64,000 bases of DNA, taken from assembly GCF_001652915.1 (NCBI RefSeq), contig NZ_BBQI01000093.1, positions 62,001 through 126,000 on the forward strand, in the 5' to 3' direction. Under the pieces are notes generated by a model. The model did no database searches. It saw only the letters and a program-made list of their open reading frames with translations, and was not told the DNA's origin. A program made the translations under genes and the position numbers. Shown in pieces: positions 55,395 through 64,000 of the stretch. The first letter of the stretch is position 1; each line of letters opens with the position of its first letter. This stretch comes from Cupriavidus sp. D384. Its GTDB lineage: Bacteria > Pseudomonadota > Gammaproteobacteria > Burkholderiales > Burkholderiaceae.

Positions 55395-56156
55395 ATGACC
55401 AGACTGGCTGGCAAGGTAGCGGTAGTGACGGGCGGCGGCTCGGGCTTTGGCGAAGGCATCTCGCATACGTTCGCGCGGGAAGGCGCCAGCGTGATGGTGG
55501 CCGACTTGAACCTCGACGCCGCCAATCGCGTGGCGGCGGCCATTCGTGACGCGGGCGGCAAGGCGGACGCGGTACGTGCCGACGTCTCGCAGGGCGACGA
55601 CGTGGCCGCGATGCGCGACGCCACGCTGGCCGCCTTCGGCGACGTCCACTGCGTGGTCAACAACGCCGGCACCACCCACCGTAACAAGCCGATCCTCGAA
55701 GTCACCGAGGAAGAGTTCGACCGCGTCTATGCGGTCAACGTGAAGAGCATCTACTGGTCGGCGCATCACTTCATCCCGCACTTCCGCCAGCGTGGCGGTG
55801 GCAACTTCGTCAACGTGGCCTCGACGGCCGGCATCCGGCCGCGCCCCGGGCTGGTCTGGTACAACGGCAGCAAGGGCGCTGTCATCGTCGCCAGCAAGGC
55901 CATGGCCGCCGAGCTGGGCCCCGACAATATCCGCGTGAACTGCGTGAACCCGGTGATTGGCGCCACGGGCCTGCTGGAGCAGTTCATGGGCGTGCCCGAC
56001 ACCCCCGAGAACCGCGCCCGGTTCCTGGCGACCATCCCCATGGGACGCATGTCCACCCCGCAGGACGTGGCCAACGCCTGCCTGTACCTGGCATCGGACG
56101 AGGCCAGCTTCATCACCGGCACCTGCATCGAGGTGGATGGCGGCCGCTGCGTCTGA
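55395..56156 (+). CDS. Short-chain dehydrogenase/reductase
   Basis: The 253-residue enzyme has the classical SDR pattern: cofactor motif TGGGSGFGEGI, NNAG at about residue 90, and catalytic Tyr and Lys in YNGSKG, with the Ser in VASTAGI. The C-terminus INGTCIEVDGG-type wording (ITGTCIEVDGGRCV) is typical. It resembles 3-oxoacyl-ACP reductase-like catabolic dehydrogenases. The substrate, probably an alcohol feeding the aldehyde dehydrogenase, cannot be read from sequence. Confidence 0.9.
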   Translation: MTRLAGKVAVVTGGGSGFGEGISHTFAREGASVMVADLNLDAANRVAAAIRDAGGKADAVRADVSQGDDVAAMRDATLAAFGDVHCVVNNAGTTHRNKPILEVTEEEFDRVYAVNVKSIYWSAHHFIPHFRQRGGGNFVNVASTAGIRPRPGLVWYNGSKGAVIVASKAMAAELGPDNIRVNCVNPVIGATGLLEQFMGVPDTPENRARFLATIPMGRMSTPQDVANACLYLASDEASFITGTCIEVDGGRCV

Positions 56157-56236
56157 GCCGGCCGGTCACCCACCGATCCGTTTTTCCAATCCCGCGGTAA
56201 CGTCGTACGACTACAAGACCCAATGAGGAGACACCG

Positions 56237-57550
56237 ATGACAACCACCGCAGTCAACGCCGGCGCGCGCGACGCCGGCTTCGAGGACGCCACCTACCGCA
56301 AGGTTACGTGGCGCCTGGTGCCGTTCCTGCTGCTCTGTTACGTCGTGGCCTACCTGGACCGCGTCAACGTGGGCTTTGCCAAGCTGCAGATGCTCAACGA
56401 CCTGCAGTTCAGCGAGACCATCTACGGGCTGGGCGCCGGCATCTTCTTTATCGGCTACTTCCTGTTCGAGGTGCCGAGCAACGTGATCCTGCACAAGGTG
56501 GGCGCGCGAATCTGGATCGCCCGGATCATGATCACATGGGGCCTGATCTCGGCAGCCATGATGTTCGTCACCACCCCGACGATGTTCTACGTGCTGCGCT
56601 TCCTGCTGGGTATTGCCGAGGCCGGCTTCTTCCCGGGCATCATCCTGTACCTGACCTACTGGTATCCGGCCAGCCGCCGCGGGCGCACCACCACGTTCTT
56701 CATGACGGCCATCGCGCTATCGGGGGTGATCGGCGGCCCGTTGTCAGGCTGGATCATGCAGTCGTTCGACGGCCACAACGGCTGGGCCGGCTGGCAGTGG
56801 ATGTTCCTGGTCGAAGGCATCCCGTCGATTCTGGTCGGTATCTGGGTGCTGCTGTATCTGGACGACCGCATCGCCCATGCCAAGTGGCTCAGCGCCGACG
56901 AAAAGGCGCTGCTTGAACGCAATATCGCGGCCGAGGACCAGCACAAGGAAGATCCGCCGGTCAGCCAGGTGCTGTCCAGCCCGCGCGTCTGGCTGATGAG
57001 CGCGATCTACTTCAGCTTCGTGATGGGCCTGTACGGCGTGAGCTTCTGGCTGCCGACGATCATCAAGCAGACCGGGGTGAAGGGCGCGCTCGACGTGGGC
57101 CTGCTCACCGCCATTCCGTATGGCTGCGCCGTGATCGGCATGATCCTGTTCGCCCACAGCGCCGACCGCCGGGGCGAGCGCCGCTGGCATATCGCCATAC
57201 CGGCGTTGCTTGGCGCGCTGGGCCTGGTGCTGTCGGTGCAATGGCATGGCGATACCACGATGGCAATGGTGGCGCTGACGCTGGCCACCATCGGCATCCT
57301 GACCACGCTGCCGCTGTTCTGGAGCCTGCCGACGGCCTTCCTGGCCGGCACGGGCGCCGCCGCCGGCATTGCGCTGATCAATTCGCTGGGCAACCTGGCG
57401 GGCTTTATCAGCCCCTATGCGGTGGGCTGGCTCAAGGACATGACCCAGAGCACGGACTCGGGTATGTACCTGCTGGCCGCCTGCATGGTGGTGGGCGCGG
57501 CACTGACGCTGTCGGTGCCGGCAAGGATGATCGGCCGGAAGGCGGATTGA
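56237..57550 (+). CDS. MFS transporter, anion:cation symporter type
   Basis: The 437-residue inner-membrane protein has twelve hydrophobic segments. It opens KVTWRLVPFLLLCYVVAYLDRVNVGFAKLQM, the characteristic start of the ACS family that takes up phthalate, glucarate or similar organic anions. Further motifs are FFIGYFLFEVPSNVILHKVGAR and GIAEAGFFPGIILYLTYWYP. It is last of the ALDH-SDR group, with an AATGAGGAGACACCG ribosome site, and probably imports the pathway's substrate. Confidence 0.92.
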   Translation: MTTTAVNAGARDAGFEDATYRKVTWRLVPFLLLCYVVAYLDRVNVGFAKLQMLNDLQFSETIYGLGAGIFFIGYFLFEVPSNVILHKVGARIWIARIMITWGLISAAMMFVTTPTMFYVLRFLLGIAEAGFFPGIILYLTYWYPASRRGRTTTFFMTAIALSGVIGGPLSGWIMQSFDGHNGWAGWQWMFLVEGIPSILVGIWVLLYLDDRIAHAKWLSADEKALLERNIAAEDQHKEDPPVSQVLSSPRVWLMSAIYFSFVMGLYGVSFWLPTIIKQTGVKGALDVGLLTAIPYGCAVIGMILFAHSADRRGERRWHIAIPALLGALGLVLSVQWHGDTTMAMVALTLATIGILTTLPLFWSLPTAFLAGTGAAAGIALINSLGNLAGFISPYAVGWLKDMTQSTDSGMYLLAACMVVGAALTLSVPARMIGRKAD

Positions 57551-57582
57551 TTGAAGGTTTGCTGGCCTGCGCGTGTTTGCTC

Positions 57583-57607
57583 CCCTTTCCCGGGCAACGG
57601 GAGAGGG
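57583..57607. repeat. Extragenic palindrome related to the one after cphA
   Basis: CCCTTTCCCG and CGGGAGAGGG pair with one G-T wobble between the converging MFS and chpA genes. It resembles the element at 23420-23446. Confidence 0.55.
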
Positions 57608-57629
57608 AAGCAACCAGAGACCAACCGGC

Positions 57630-60600
57630 TTACGCCTCGCCCAGCATCTGCGCCACGGACGATGCCGTGGCGGCGGCCTTCTCGCCGATCAGTTGCTGCA
57701 GCGTGCGCAGCAGTTCGTCCTCGTTGAACGGCTTGCCCAGATACACGTTCACACCGATTTCCGCCGCATAGCGGCGATGCTTCTCGGCCGTACGCGACGT
57801 GATCATGACCAGCGGCATGTGGTTGGTGCGGGCATCGGCACGCACATTGCGCGTCAGGTCGAAGCCGTCCATGTTCGGCATCTCGATGTCGACGAGCATC
57901 GCGTCGGGCATCACTTCCTGCAGCTGACGCAGCGCGTCCACGCCGTCACGGGCCAGCACCACCTGGTAGCCGGCACGCGTCAGCAGGCGCTGGCTGGCCT
58001 TGCGCACGGTCAGCGAATCGTCCACCACCATCACGGTCGGCTGGGTCATCAGCCCCGGCACAGGCACTGCCGCACCAGCGTCGATGAATTCGGCCACCGC
58101 ACCGGTCTGGCCGCCATGCTGCGGCGCGGCCAGCATCGGCGTGGCCGGTGACGTGGCGCCACGCTCGCGTTCCCAGCGCTGGGCCAGCACCACCGGGTTG
58201 TAGATCAGCACGATCTCGCCATCGCCCAGCGTGGTGGCGCCCGCAATGCCTTCCAGGCGCGCCAGGTGCGGGCCGATGTGCTTCACCACCACTTCGCGGT
58301 TGCCCAGCACGTCGTCCACATGCACGGCCACGCGTTCGGCACCCGAGCGCACCACCACCACCGGCGAATACTTGCGGCCCGACGCCATCGCGGCGGTTTC
58401 CTCAAGCAGCGCGCCGAAGTAGAAGAACGGCACCTCGATACCGGCCGCCGTGAAGCGGCCAGCGTTGTAGGCCTCCAGCAGCGGCTTCTCGCGCAACTGG
58501 TGAACCTGGTCGATCATGCCGCTCGGCATGGCGAACAGGCGCCCGCCCAGCGACACCAGCAGCACCTGCGTGATGGCCGTGGTCAGCGGCAGGTGCACCG
58601 TGAAGCTGGTGCCACGGCCGGCCTCGGTCGACAGCGTGATACGGCCGCCCAGCGCCACCGTTTCGGCACGCACCACGTCCATGCCCACGCCACGCCCCGC
58701 CAGTTCGGACACCGCATCGGCGGTCGAGAACCCCGGGGCGAAGATCATTTCGGTCAGGCGGGCTTCGCTGGCATCCTCGTCGGGTGCCATCAGCTGGCGC
58801 GCCACGGCTCGCTCGCGAATGCGCTGCAGGTTCAGGCCGCCGCCGTCGTCGAAGAACGTCAGCACCACCTCGTTGCCTTCCTGCTGCACTTCCAGCGTCA
58901 GCGCGCCGGTGGCCGACTTGCCCGCCGCACGGCGCGCGTCGGCCGGCTCGATGCCATGCACCACGGCATTGCGGATCAAATGCTCGATCGGGCCGGCCAT
59001 GCGGTCCAGCACCGAGCGGTCGATTTCCACGGTACCGCCCTTGATCAGCAGGCGCACTTCCTTGCCGGTCTCGGTGGCCGACTGGCGCGCCACGCGATAC
59101 AGACGTTCGGCCAGCGCATCGAACTGCACCATGCGCGCCTGCATCAGGCCGCGCTGCAGGCCCCGCGTCAGCCGCGCCTGCTGCGCCAGGTCACCCGACG
59201 CGCGGTCAAAGCCGCGCTGCAGGTTCTGCTCCACGGTCGCCACGTCGTTCACCGACTCGGCCATCATGCGCGTCAGTTCCTGGAAGCGCGTGAAGCGGTC
59301 GAATTCCAGCGGATCGAATTCCTGGTTGTGCTGCTGATCGGCGATTCGCGACGCCATCTGCGTTTCGGCCTGGATTTCGATCTCGCGCAGCTGCATGCGC
59401 AGACGCGCGACGTTGTCGTTCAGTTCGCCAAGGTAGCTGCGCAGTGCCTCCAGCTCGCTGTCCAGACGGGCGCGCGTGGCGCTGACTTCGCCGGCGTCGT
59501 TGATCAGCGTGTCCAGCGCACGGGCCTGCACGCGCACCAGCGCCCGCTGCCGCTCGGCGTCGGTCGGCAAGGCGGCGGGAGCGGCCGGCATCAGCGGCGC
59601 CGCCGGCACGATCGCGTGCTGCGGTGCACCCTGCACAGCCGCCTGAGCAGATGCTTCCAGCACCGTCGCCGAAGCGGCTGCGCCGGCGGGTGCTGCCACC
59701 AGGCCGTTGACCACATCGGCATCGTCCACCGGCAGCAGGCGGCCGTTCTGCAGCGCATCCACGTGCGCCAGGATACGGTCGTACCAGGCATACAGCTTGC
59801 CGAACAGGTCCGGCGTCACGCGCTGGCCGCGCACGCTGGCTTCCAGCAGCGTTTCCATTTCATGGGCCGCCTGCCCCAGCGCCATGGCGCCGGCCATGCG
59901 CGCACTGCCTTTAAGCGTATGCAGGCCGCGCAGGATCAGGCCGCCGTGCTGCGCATCGTCCGGCGAGGCTTCCCACGTGCGCACCAGCTTGCCGAGATCG
60001 GGCAGCGCGCCATGGGCTTCTTCCAGGAAAATCTCGACCAGCGCCGGGTCCAGCGACGAGGCGTCGGTCGAGATGTCATCGGGTGGCGTATCGGGAGAAT
60101 CCGGGCTGACGTGCGCCACGGCGATCGATTCATGGCGCGGCGCCGTTGGCATCGCGATCACCACGGCGTCCTGCACCGGGGTCACCGGCATCAGCGCCGG
60201 GACAGCCGGCGCCGAAACCGGCGGCAGCGACGTGATCGGCGTCAGCTTCACGGGCGGCAGTTCCGCCCGCGGGGCCTGCGCGTCAGCGTCGATCTCGGGC
60301 AGCGGCTGCGACACGGCCTGGTTCTGGCCGAACAGTTGCGACACCGAACCTTCCTGCCCGGTGGACTGGGCCGCCGGCAGCGCCGCGCGCGGACGCACCA
60401 GCGCGCGTTCGCCAAAATCGTTCAGGTCGCGGCACAGCGATGCATCGGCATCGGGCCAGATGCCGGCGGCAAACTGGTGCAGCATCGCGCGCAGCCGGTC
60501 GACGGCAATGTCCAGCAGGCGGAAGTCGGCCGGATGCATGACCACGGGATGGCGGCCCAGCAGCAACAGCAGATGTTCGAGCGCCTCGGCAATCTCGCGC

Positions 60601-63600
60601 ACCGGCTCCAGGCCCACCGTCGACGCGCTGCCCTGCAGCGTGTGCGCCACGCGCAGTGCCAGTTCGCTCGGGCACGGATGGTTCTCGTGCCGCCATTCGG
60701 ACAGATCCGTCGCGAACTGCCGCAGCAGATCGTCGGCTTCCTGCAGATAGACGTTGTAGAGCGCCAGGCCGATGCGAACCGGGCCGATGACCTTGTAGCC
60801 CTCGTCGTCGTCCGCCAGCCCGCCCGACAGGCGGAACGGCAGCACGTTGTCTTCGACCGGCTCGGGATCTGCCAGGTCGGCCTGACCGGCACTGTCTGCC
60901 GTTCCGGCCGGTTCGGTGATATCGATGCCGCCTGACAGGTCCACAGGCTCGGCGGACGACAACCGCGTGTGCACCGATGCCAGAGGCGCGGATGCCTGGG
61001 CCAGCAGTGCGTCCAGTGAATCGATCGACTCGGCCTGGCCTGCGCCTGTCGCCATGCCGCCCGGCTCGCGCAGCGCCTGCGCAGCGTCTACCAGCGGCGC
61101 GATCTCGCGCAGCGTCGACGGATCTTCCAGCAGGGCCAGCGCCCATTCGCGCAGCAGGTCGTGTGCCTGTTGCAGCAGGGCCGGCAGTTCGGGCACCGGC
61201 TCGCGCGCCTCGGCGATCCACAGGTTCATCACCTGCTCGACAGCCCAGGCGGCTTCGCCGTAACGGTTCAGGCCGACCATCCGGCTTGACCCCTTGAGCG
61301 TGTGGAACGCGCGGCGCATGCGGCTCAGCACGTCGGTATCGCCCAGGGCTTGCAGGCCGCCCGCCAGGTCCGTGGCGATATTGCCCAGCACCTCTTCGGC
61401 CTCGGCCAGGAAAATCTCCAGCAGTTCGGCGTCGATGGCGGCAGCATCGGCCGGCATCGGCGCCGCTGCGGGCGCTGCCGTCACCGGGGCCACGGCGGCC
61501 GGCAACGGGTCGGCCAGTGCTACCACCATGCGTTCGGCCGCCGATTCGCTACCGGCCAGCCAGGCGTGAAGCTGCGTGGTGGCCTCGGCGGCCTGCCGGC
61601 GCAGCGCGGCGTCGTCGTCGATGGCGGCCTGGTCGGCCACCGCCTGCAGCGCGGCCCGCAGCCGCTGGATCTCGGGGGAATCGGCATGGGCCGCCACACG
61701 GATGGCGTCCATCGCGGCACTGCGCGCCGCGCCCAGCGCGCCTTGCGGCACGGCATCCTGGCGTTGCGTGCGCAGCGCGAGCGGATCGTCGCCAGCAGCA
61801 TCGTTCTGCTTGCGGCCAAATTCGAGCAGGTCGGCGAAGGCGTGCACGGCGCCCAGTTCGGCGGCGATATCCGACAGCTGATCGATACGCGCGGCGTGGT
61901 CGGTCGTTTCACGCAGCACGCCCAGCCGCGCCAGCACGGCACGCACCGACGCCAGCGCAGCGTCGGTCTCGTCGTCGATGCCCTCTGGCAACGCGGCACT
62001 GCCATGGATACGTTCGATCGAGGCCAGCAGCGCGCCGAAGGCCTGCGCGGCGTCGTCGAGCGCGTTGCCCGCATCGGCCCGTGCCGCATTGCGGTCATAG
62101 GTATCGAGCCACGATTCACCGCTGTCCAGCTGGGCACGCACCTGCGCCACGGCTTCGGTGCGCTGCGCCTGGGCACCGGCGGACTGAACCAGTTCGGCCA
62201 GCCAGGCAGGCGCCGCCGCATCAAGATCAGCCAGGCAGGCCGTCAGCGTCTCGCATCGCACGGCAAATTCGGCCGCCGATGCATGTCCGGATTTACCGTG
62301 GACGCGCCACGGCATGGCCAGGGCCCCCGCCAGGAACAGCGCCACGCCGCCCCGGCCCAGCGCCTCGCCCGCCGGCCGCTGGCCCGCGTAGGCCGCCGCT
62401 GCGGTCAGGCACTGCTGCAGCGCCGGCTGCGCCAGCGGCATGGCGGCCTCTGCCAGCGATGCCAGCGCAAGCTCCCAGCCCGACTGGTCGTCGGCGGCGG
62501 CCCGCTCGATGGCGGTGGCCGCATGCTGCAGGTTGCGCGTATCGATCGGATCGAGCCAGCCGTAGTAGCGCTGGCGGTAATCGGCCCGCGCCACCCTATG
62601 CGCCGGGTCCACGCGGTACGCCTGCAGGCTGCGCGCGATATCCACACGCAGCACCTGTACGGCGGCCTGCACCACGGGCGGGGTCGAATCTTCGGGGCCG
62701 TCCGGCGTCAGCCCGGTGCTGACCAGCAGGAAAATGGCGTCGTTGAGCAGCGCCTGCGGCACGCGCACCTGGCCTTGCAGGTACTGGCGCACCAGCAGGT
62801 GGGTTCGGGCGGCAAAGCGCTTGGCAAGCAGGTCGGACGGCAACAGGCCATGCGCCAGCGCGCGGAATACCATCGCCAGCGTGTGCCAGATGCCGCGATC
62901 GGGCGTGTCGGTGGTGCGGCGCGCGTCCTGCTCGTGGTTGCGCACGTCATCGAGCGCCGACTGCAGCGGCAGCCAGGCCTCGCGCAGCAGCGACGTCTCG
63001 GTGCACGGCGTGGGCAGGCGCAGCGCCTTCAGCAACGCGGCCTCGAAGCGCTGGCGCGCACGCGTGACGGCCGACGCCGAGCGTGTGGGCAGCACGATGC
63101 CGGGCAGCGCCTGCAGGTCTTCCAGCCACAGGTCGGCCGGGTGCACGCGCTCTTCCTTCATCAGCGCCAGCGTGGCGGCATAGGGCTGGAACAGGCGCAG
63201 CGGGTCTTCCGCGTCGCCCGTCATCAGGTCGTCGACGTATTCGGCCAGTGCCTGCACGCCGGTGCGGAACACCGCCAGCATGGCGGCATCGGCGGCCACG
63301 GTGCCCGCGTCGACGGCTTCCAGCAGCCGGCGCTGCGCCTGGCAATAGGCATCCACCCCGCGCAGGCCCACGATATGCACGGCACCCGCAGCCTGGTGCA
63401 GATGCTGGCCGGCCAGGCGCAGCGACGTGGTGTCGCGGGCGCCCAGCGCTTCGGGCGTTTGCCGGATCTCGTCGACATAGTGGCCCAGCTCGGTCGCGGC
63501 GTCGTCCAGCGCGGTGCGCAGGCTTGGCGCCAGCCAGGCAAGCACCGAGAGGTCGCGCTGCGGCGCAGCCGGTACCCCGGCTGCAGCCGTATCCGGCGTG

Positions 63601-63662
63601 GCATGCGTTTGCGGCGCGGCCGTGGCGGCCTCGTCGCTGGTGAGGATGGAATTCAGGGACAT
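57630..63662 (-). CDS. chpA: Hybrid CheA-type kinase with several Hpt domains (ChpA/PilL type)
   Basis: The 2010-residue protein controls twitching motility in the Pil-Chp system. The first 700 residues are helical and include a partial Hpt-like stretch (HLHQAAGAVHIVG). Three Hpt domains with phospho-His follow: FHTLKGSSRM (about 787), AHTLQGSAST (about 1007) and LHTLKGSARM (about 1247). Then come the dimerisation region, the HATPase (HLIRNAVVHG at about 1562, GRGVGMDVV), a CheW-like domain (about 1690-1800) and a C-terminal receiver (MLVDIEMPNMDG, Asp about 1923). The ATG at 63662 is used; a TTG at 63686 is possible. Confidence 0.93.
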   Translation of the reverse strand: MSLNSILTSDEAATAAPQTHATPDTAAAGVPAAPQRDLSVLAWLAPSLRTALDDAATELGHYVDEIRQTPEALGARDTTSLRLAGQHLHQAAGAVHIVGLRGVDAYCQAQRRLLEAVDAGTVAADAAMLAVFRTGVQALAEYVDDLMTGDAEDPLRLFQPYAATLALMKEERVHPADLWLEDLQALPGIVLPTRSASAVTRARQRFEAALLKALRLPTPCTETSLLREAWLPLQSALDDVRNHEQDARRTTDTPDRGIWHTLAMVFRALAHGLLPSDLLAKRFAARTHLLVRQYLQGQVRVPQALLNDAIFLLVSTGLTPDGPEDSTPPVVQAAVQVLRVDIARSLQAYRVDPAHRVARADYRQRYYGWLDPIDTRNLQHAATAIERAAADDQSGWELALASLAEAAMPLAQPALQQCLTAAAAYAGQRPAGEALGRGGVALFLAGALAMPWRVHGKSGHASAAEFAVRCETLTACLADLDAAAPAWLAELVQSAGAQAQRTEAVAQVRAQLDSGESWLDTYDRNAARADAGNALDDAAQAFGALLASIERIHGSAALPEGIDDETDAALASVRAVLARLGVLRETTDHAARIDQLSDIAAELGAVHAFADLLEFGRKQNDAAGDDPLALRTQRQDAVPQGALGAARSAAMDAIRVAAHADSPEIQRLRAALQAVADQAAIDDDAALRRQAAEATTQLHAWLAGSESAAERMVVALADPLPAAVAPVTAAPAAAPMPADAAAIDAELLEIFLAEAEEVLGNIATDLAGGLQALGDTDVLSRMRRAFHTLKGSSRMVGLNRYGEAAWAVEQVMNLWIAEAREPVPELPALLQQAHDLLREWALALLEDPSTLREIAPLVDAAQALREPGGMATGAGQAESIDSLDALLAQASAPLASVHTRLSSAEPVDLSGGIDITEPAGTADSAGQADLADPEPVEDNVLPFRLSGGLADDDEGYKVIGPVRIGLALYNVYLQEADDLLRQFATDLSEWRHENHPCPSELALRVAHTLQGSASTVGLEPVREIAEALEHLLLLLGRHPVVMHPADFRLLDIAVDRLRAMLHQFAAGIWPDADASLCRDLNDFGERALVRPRAALPAAQSTGQEGSVSQLFGQNQAVSQPLPEIDADAQAPRAELPPVKLTPITSLPPVSAPAVPALMPVTPVQDAVVIAMPTAPRHESIAVAHVSPDSPDTPPDDISTDASSLDPALVEIFLEEAHGALPDLGKLVRTWEASPDDAQHGGLILRGLHTLKGSARMAGAMALGQAAHEMETLLEASVRGQRVTPDLFGKLYAWYDRILAHVDALQNGRLLPVDDADVVNGLVAAPAGAAASATVLEASAQAAVQGAPQHAIVPAAPLMPAAPAALPTDAERQRALVRVQARALDTLINDAGEVSATRARLDSELEALRSYLGELNDNVARLRMQLREIEIQAETQMASRIADQQHNQEFDPLEFDRFTRFQELTRMMAESVNDVATVEQNLQRGFDRASGDLAQQARLTRGLQRGLMQARMVQFDALAERLYRVARQSATETGKEVRLLIKGGTVEIDRSVLDRMAGPIEHLIRNAVVHGIEPADARRAAGKSATGALTLEVQQEGNEVVLTFFDDGGGLNLQRIRERAVARQLMAPDEDASEARLTEMIFAPGFSTADAVSELAGRGVGMDVVRAETVALGGRITLSTEAGRGTSFTVHLPLTTAITQVLLVSLGGRLFAMPSGMIDQVHQLREKPLLEAYNAGRFTAAGIEVPFFYFGALLEETAAMASGRKYSPVVVVRSGAERVAVHVDDVLGNREVVVKHIGPHLARLEGIAGATTLGDGEIVLIYNPVVLAQRWERERGATSPATPMLAAPQHGGQTGAVAEFIDAGAAVPVPGLMTQPTVMVVDDSLTVRKASQRLLTRAGYQVVLARDGVDALRQLQEVMPDAMLVDIEMPNMDGFDLTRNVRADARTNHMPLVMITSRTAEKHRRYAAEIGVNVYLGKPFNEDELLRTLQQLIGEKAAATASSVAQMLGEA

Positions 63663-63700
63663 GACCAGTTCCGGTGCGGCCGTCAACGTACGGGCGGGCG

Positions 63701-64000
63701 TCAGGCGATCTTGAATCGCGACACCGAGTTACGCAGTTCTTCGGTCAGTGCGGTCAGCTGGCGCACCGACGTGGCCGTGTGGCGCGTGCCGGCCGTCGTT
63801 TGCGCGGTGACTTGCAGGATGCCTTCGATGTGGTGTGCCACGTTGGTGGCCAGGCCCGCCTCGTGCGAGGTGGTATGCGCGATCTGCTCGATCAGCTCGG
63901 CCAGCTGGCGCGACACGCGGCCGATCTCCACCAGTGCGGCACCGGCGTTGTCCGACAGCCGAGCACCTTCCACCACGCCCGCCGTGCTCTGCTCCATGGC
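63701..64000 (-). CDS. pilJ: PilJ-type methyl-accepting chemotaxis protein, C-terminal end (partial)
   Basis: The last 98 or so residues are the end of a chemoreceptor signalling domain (IEQIAHTTSHEAGLATNVAHHIEGILQVTAQTTAGTRHTATSVRQLTALTEELRNSVSRFKIA). The C-terminal RNSVSRFKI is typical of PilJ in Pil-Chp operons. The gene begins outside the window, and the frame is open to base 64000. It ends 38 bases before chpA. Confidence 0.88.
   Translation of the reverse strand, partial: AMEQSTAGVVEGARLSDNAGAALVEIGRVSRQLAELIEQIAHTTSHEAGLATNVAHHIEGILQVTAQTTAGTRHTATSVRQLTALTEELRNSVSRFKIA

Noticed and set aside
58266..60935. Antisense open frame of about 889 codons opposite chpA
   Set aside because: It lacks recognisable motifs and mirrors the kinase gene.

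Overview
The window is high-GC DNA from a betaproteobacterium of the family Burkholderiaceae, most likely Cupriavidus or a close Ralstonia relative. The main evidence is gene order: gyrA, serC, pheA, hisC, tyrA and aroA on one strand, followed across a divergent promoter by an OmpA-family gene, ubiG, gph and the tmRNA gene. Tandem cyanophycin synthetases, a Bug-type solute-binding protein and the ftsK/lolA/rarA/serS neighbourhood agree with this. No insertion sequence, prophage, integron or CRISPR array was seen. Most of the window is chromosomal housekeeping sequence with several accessory catabolic modules between.

Layout. 1-9.5 kb (minus strand): gyrA, a DUF2059 secreted protein, then serC-pheA-hisC-tyrA-aroA, which makes serine and the aromatic amino acids. 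9.5-12.7 kb (plus): OmpA-family lipid-free periplasmic protein, ubiG, gph, ssrA (tmRNA). 12.7-15 kb: two small unknown genes flanking a secreted chitin-active LPMO. 15-23.4 kb: a cyanophycin locus, with an ABC transporter and a DUF1854 protein divergent from two cyanophycin synthetases. 23.5-31.9 kb: amino-acid uptake and turnover, comprising cystine-type ABC permease and binding protein with a broken RES-toxin fragment between them, a glutamate/aspartate binding protein, D-amino-acid dehydrogenase, LysR regulator and polyamine exporter PaeA.

31-37 kb: a LysR regulator divergent from a five-gene operon (Bug binding protein, LeuC-like and LeuD-like hydratase subunits, class I aminotransferase, RraA-type aldolase). 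I could not assign this set to a known pathway. The small subunit has lost canonical substrate-binding residues, so I regard it as the best candidate for undescribed metabolism here. A route from an imported amino or oxo acid through hydration to aldol cleavage into pyruvate-type products is an inference.

37-48 kb: small unknown secreted protein, tRNA-Ser(CGA), serS, rarA, a HEAT-like protein, a small basic protein, a lipoprotein, lolA, ftsK, then divergent trxB, an Smr-domain protein and a TRIC/UPF0126 membrane protein. 48-53.5 kb: PII protein, glutamine-dependent NAD synthetase, a FemAB/GNAT-like acyltransferase, cytochrome b561 and inorganic pyrophosphatase. 53.6-57.6 kb: a catabolic cluster of aldehyde dehydrogenase, 79-residue membrane protein, short-chain dehydrogenase and MFS transporter. 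57.6-64 kb: a very large ChpA/PilL-type hybrid CheA kinase and the 3' end of the PilJ-type chemoreceptor, part of a twitching-motility chemosensory operon that continues beyond the window.
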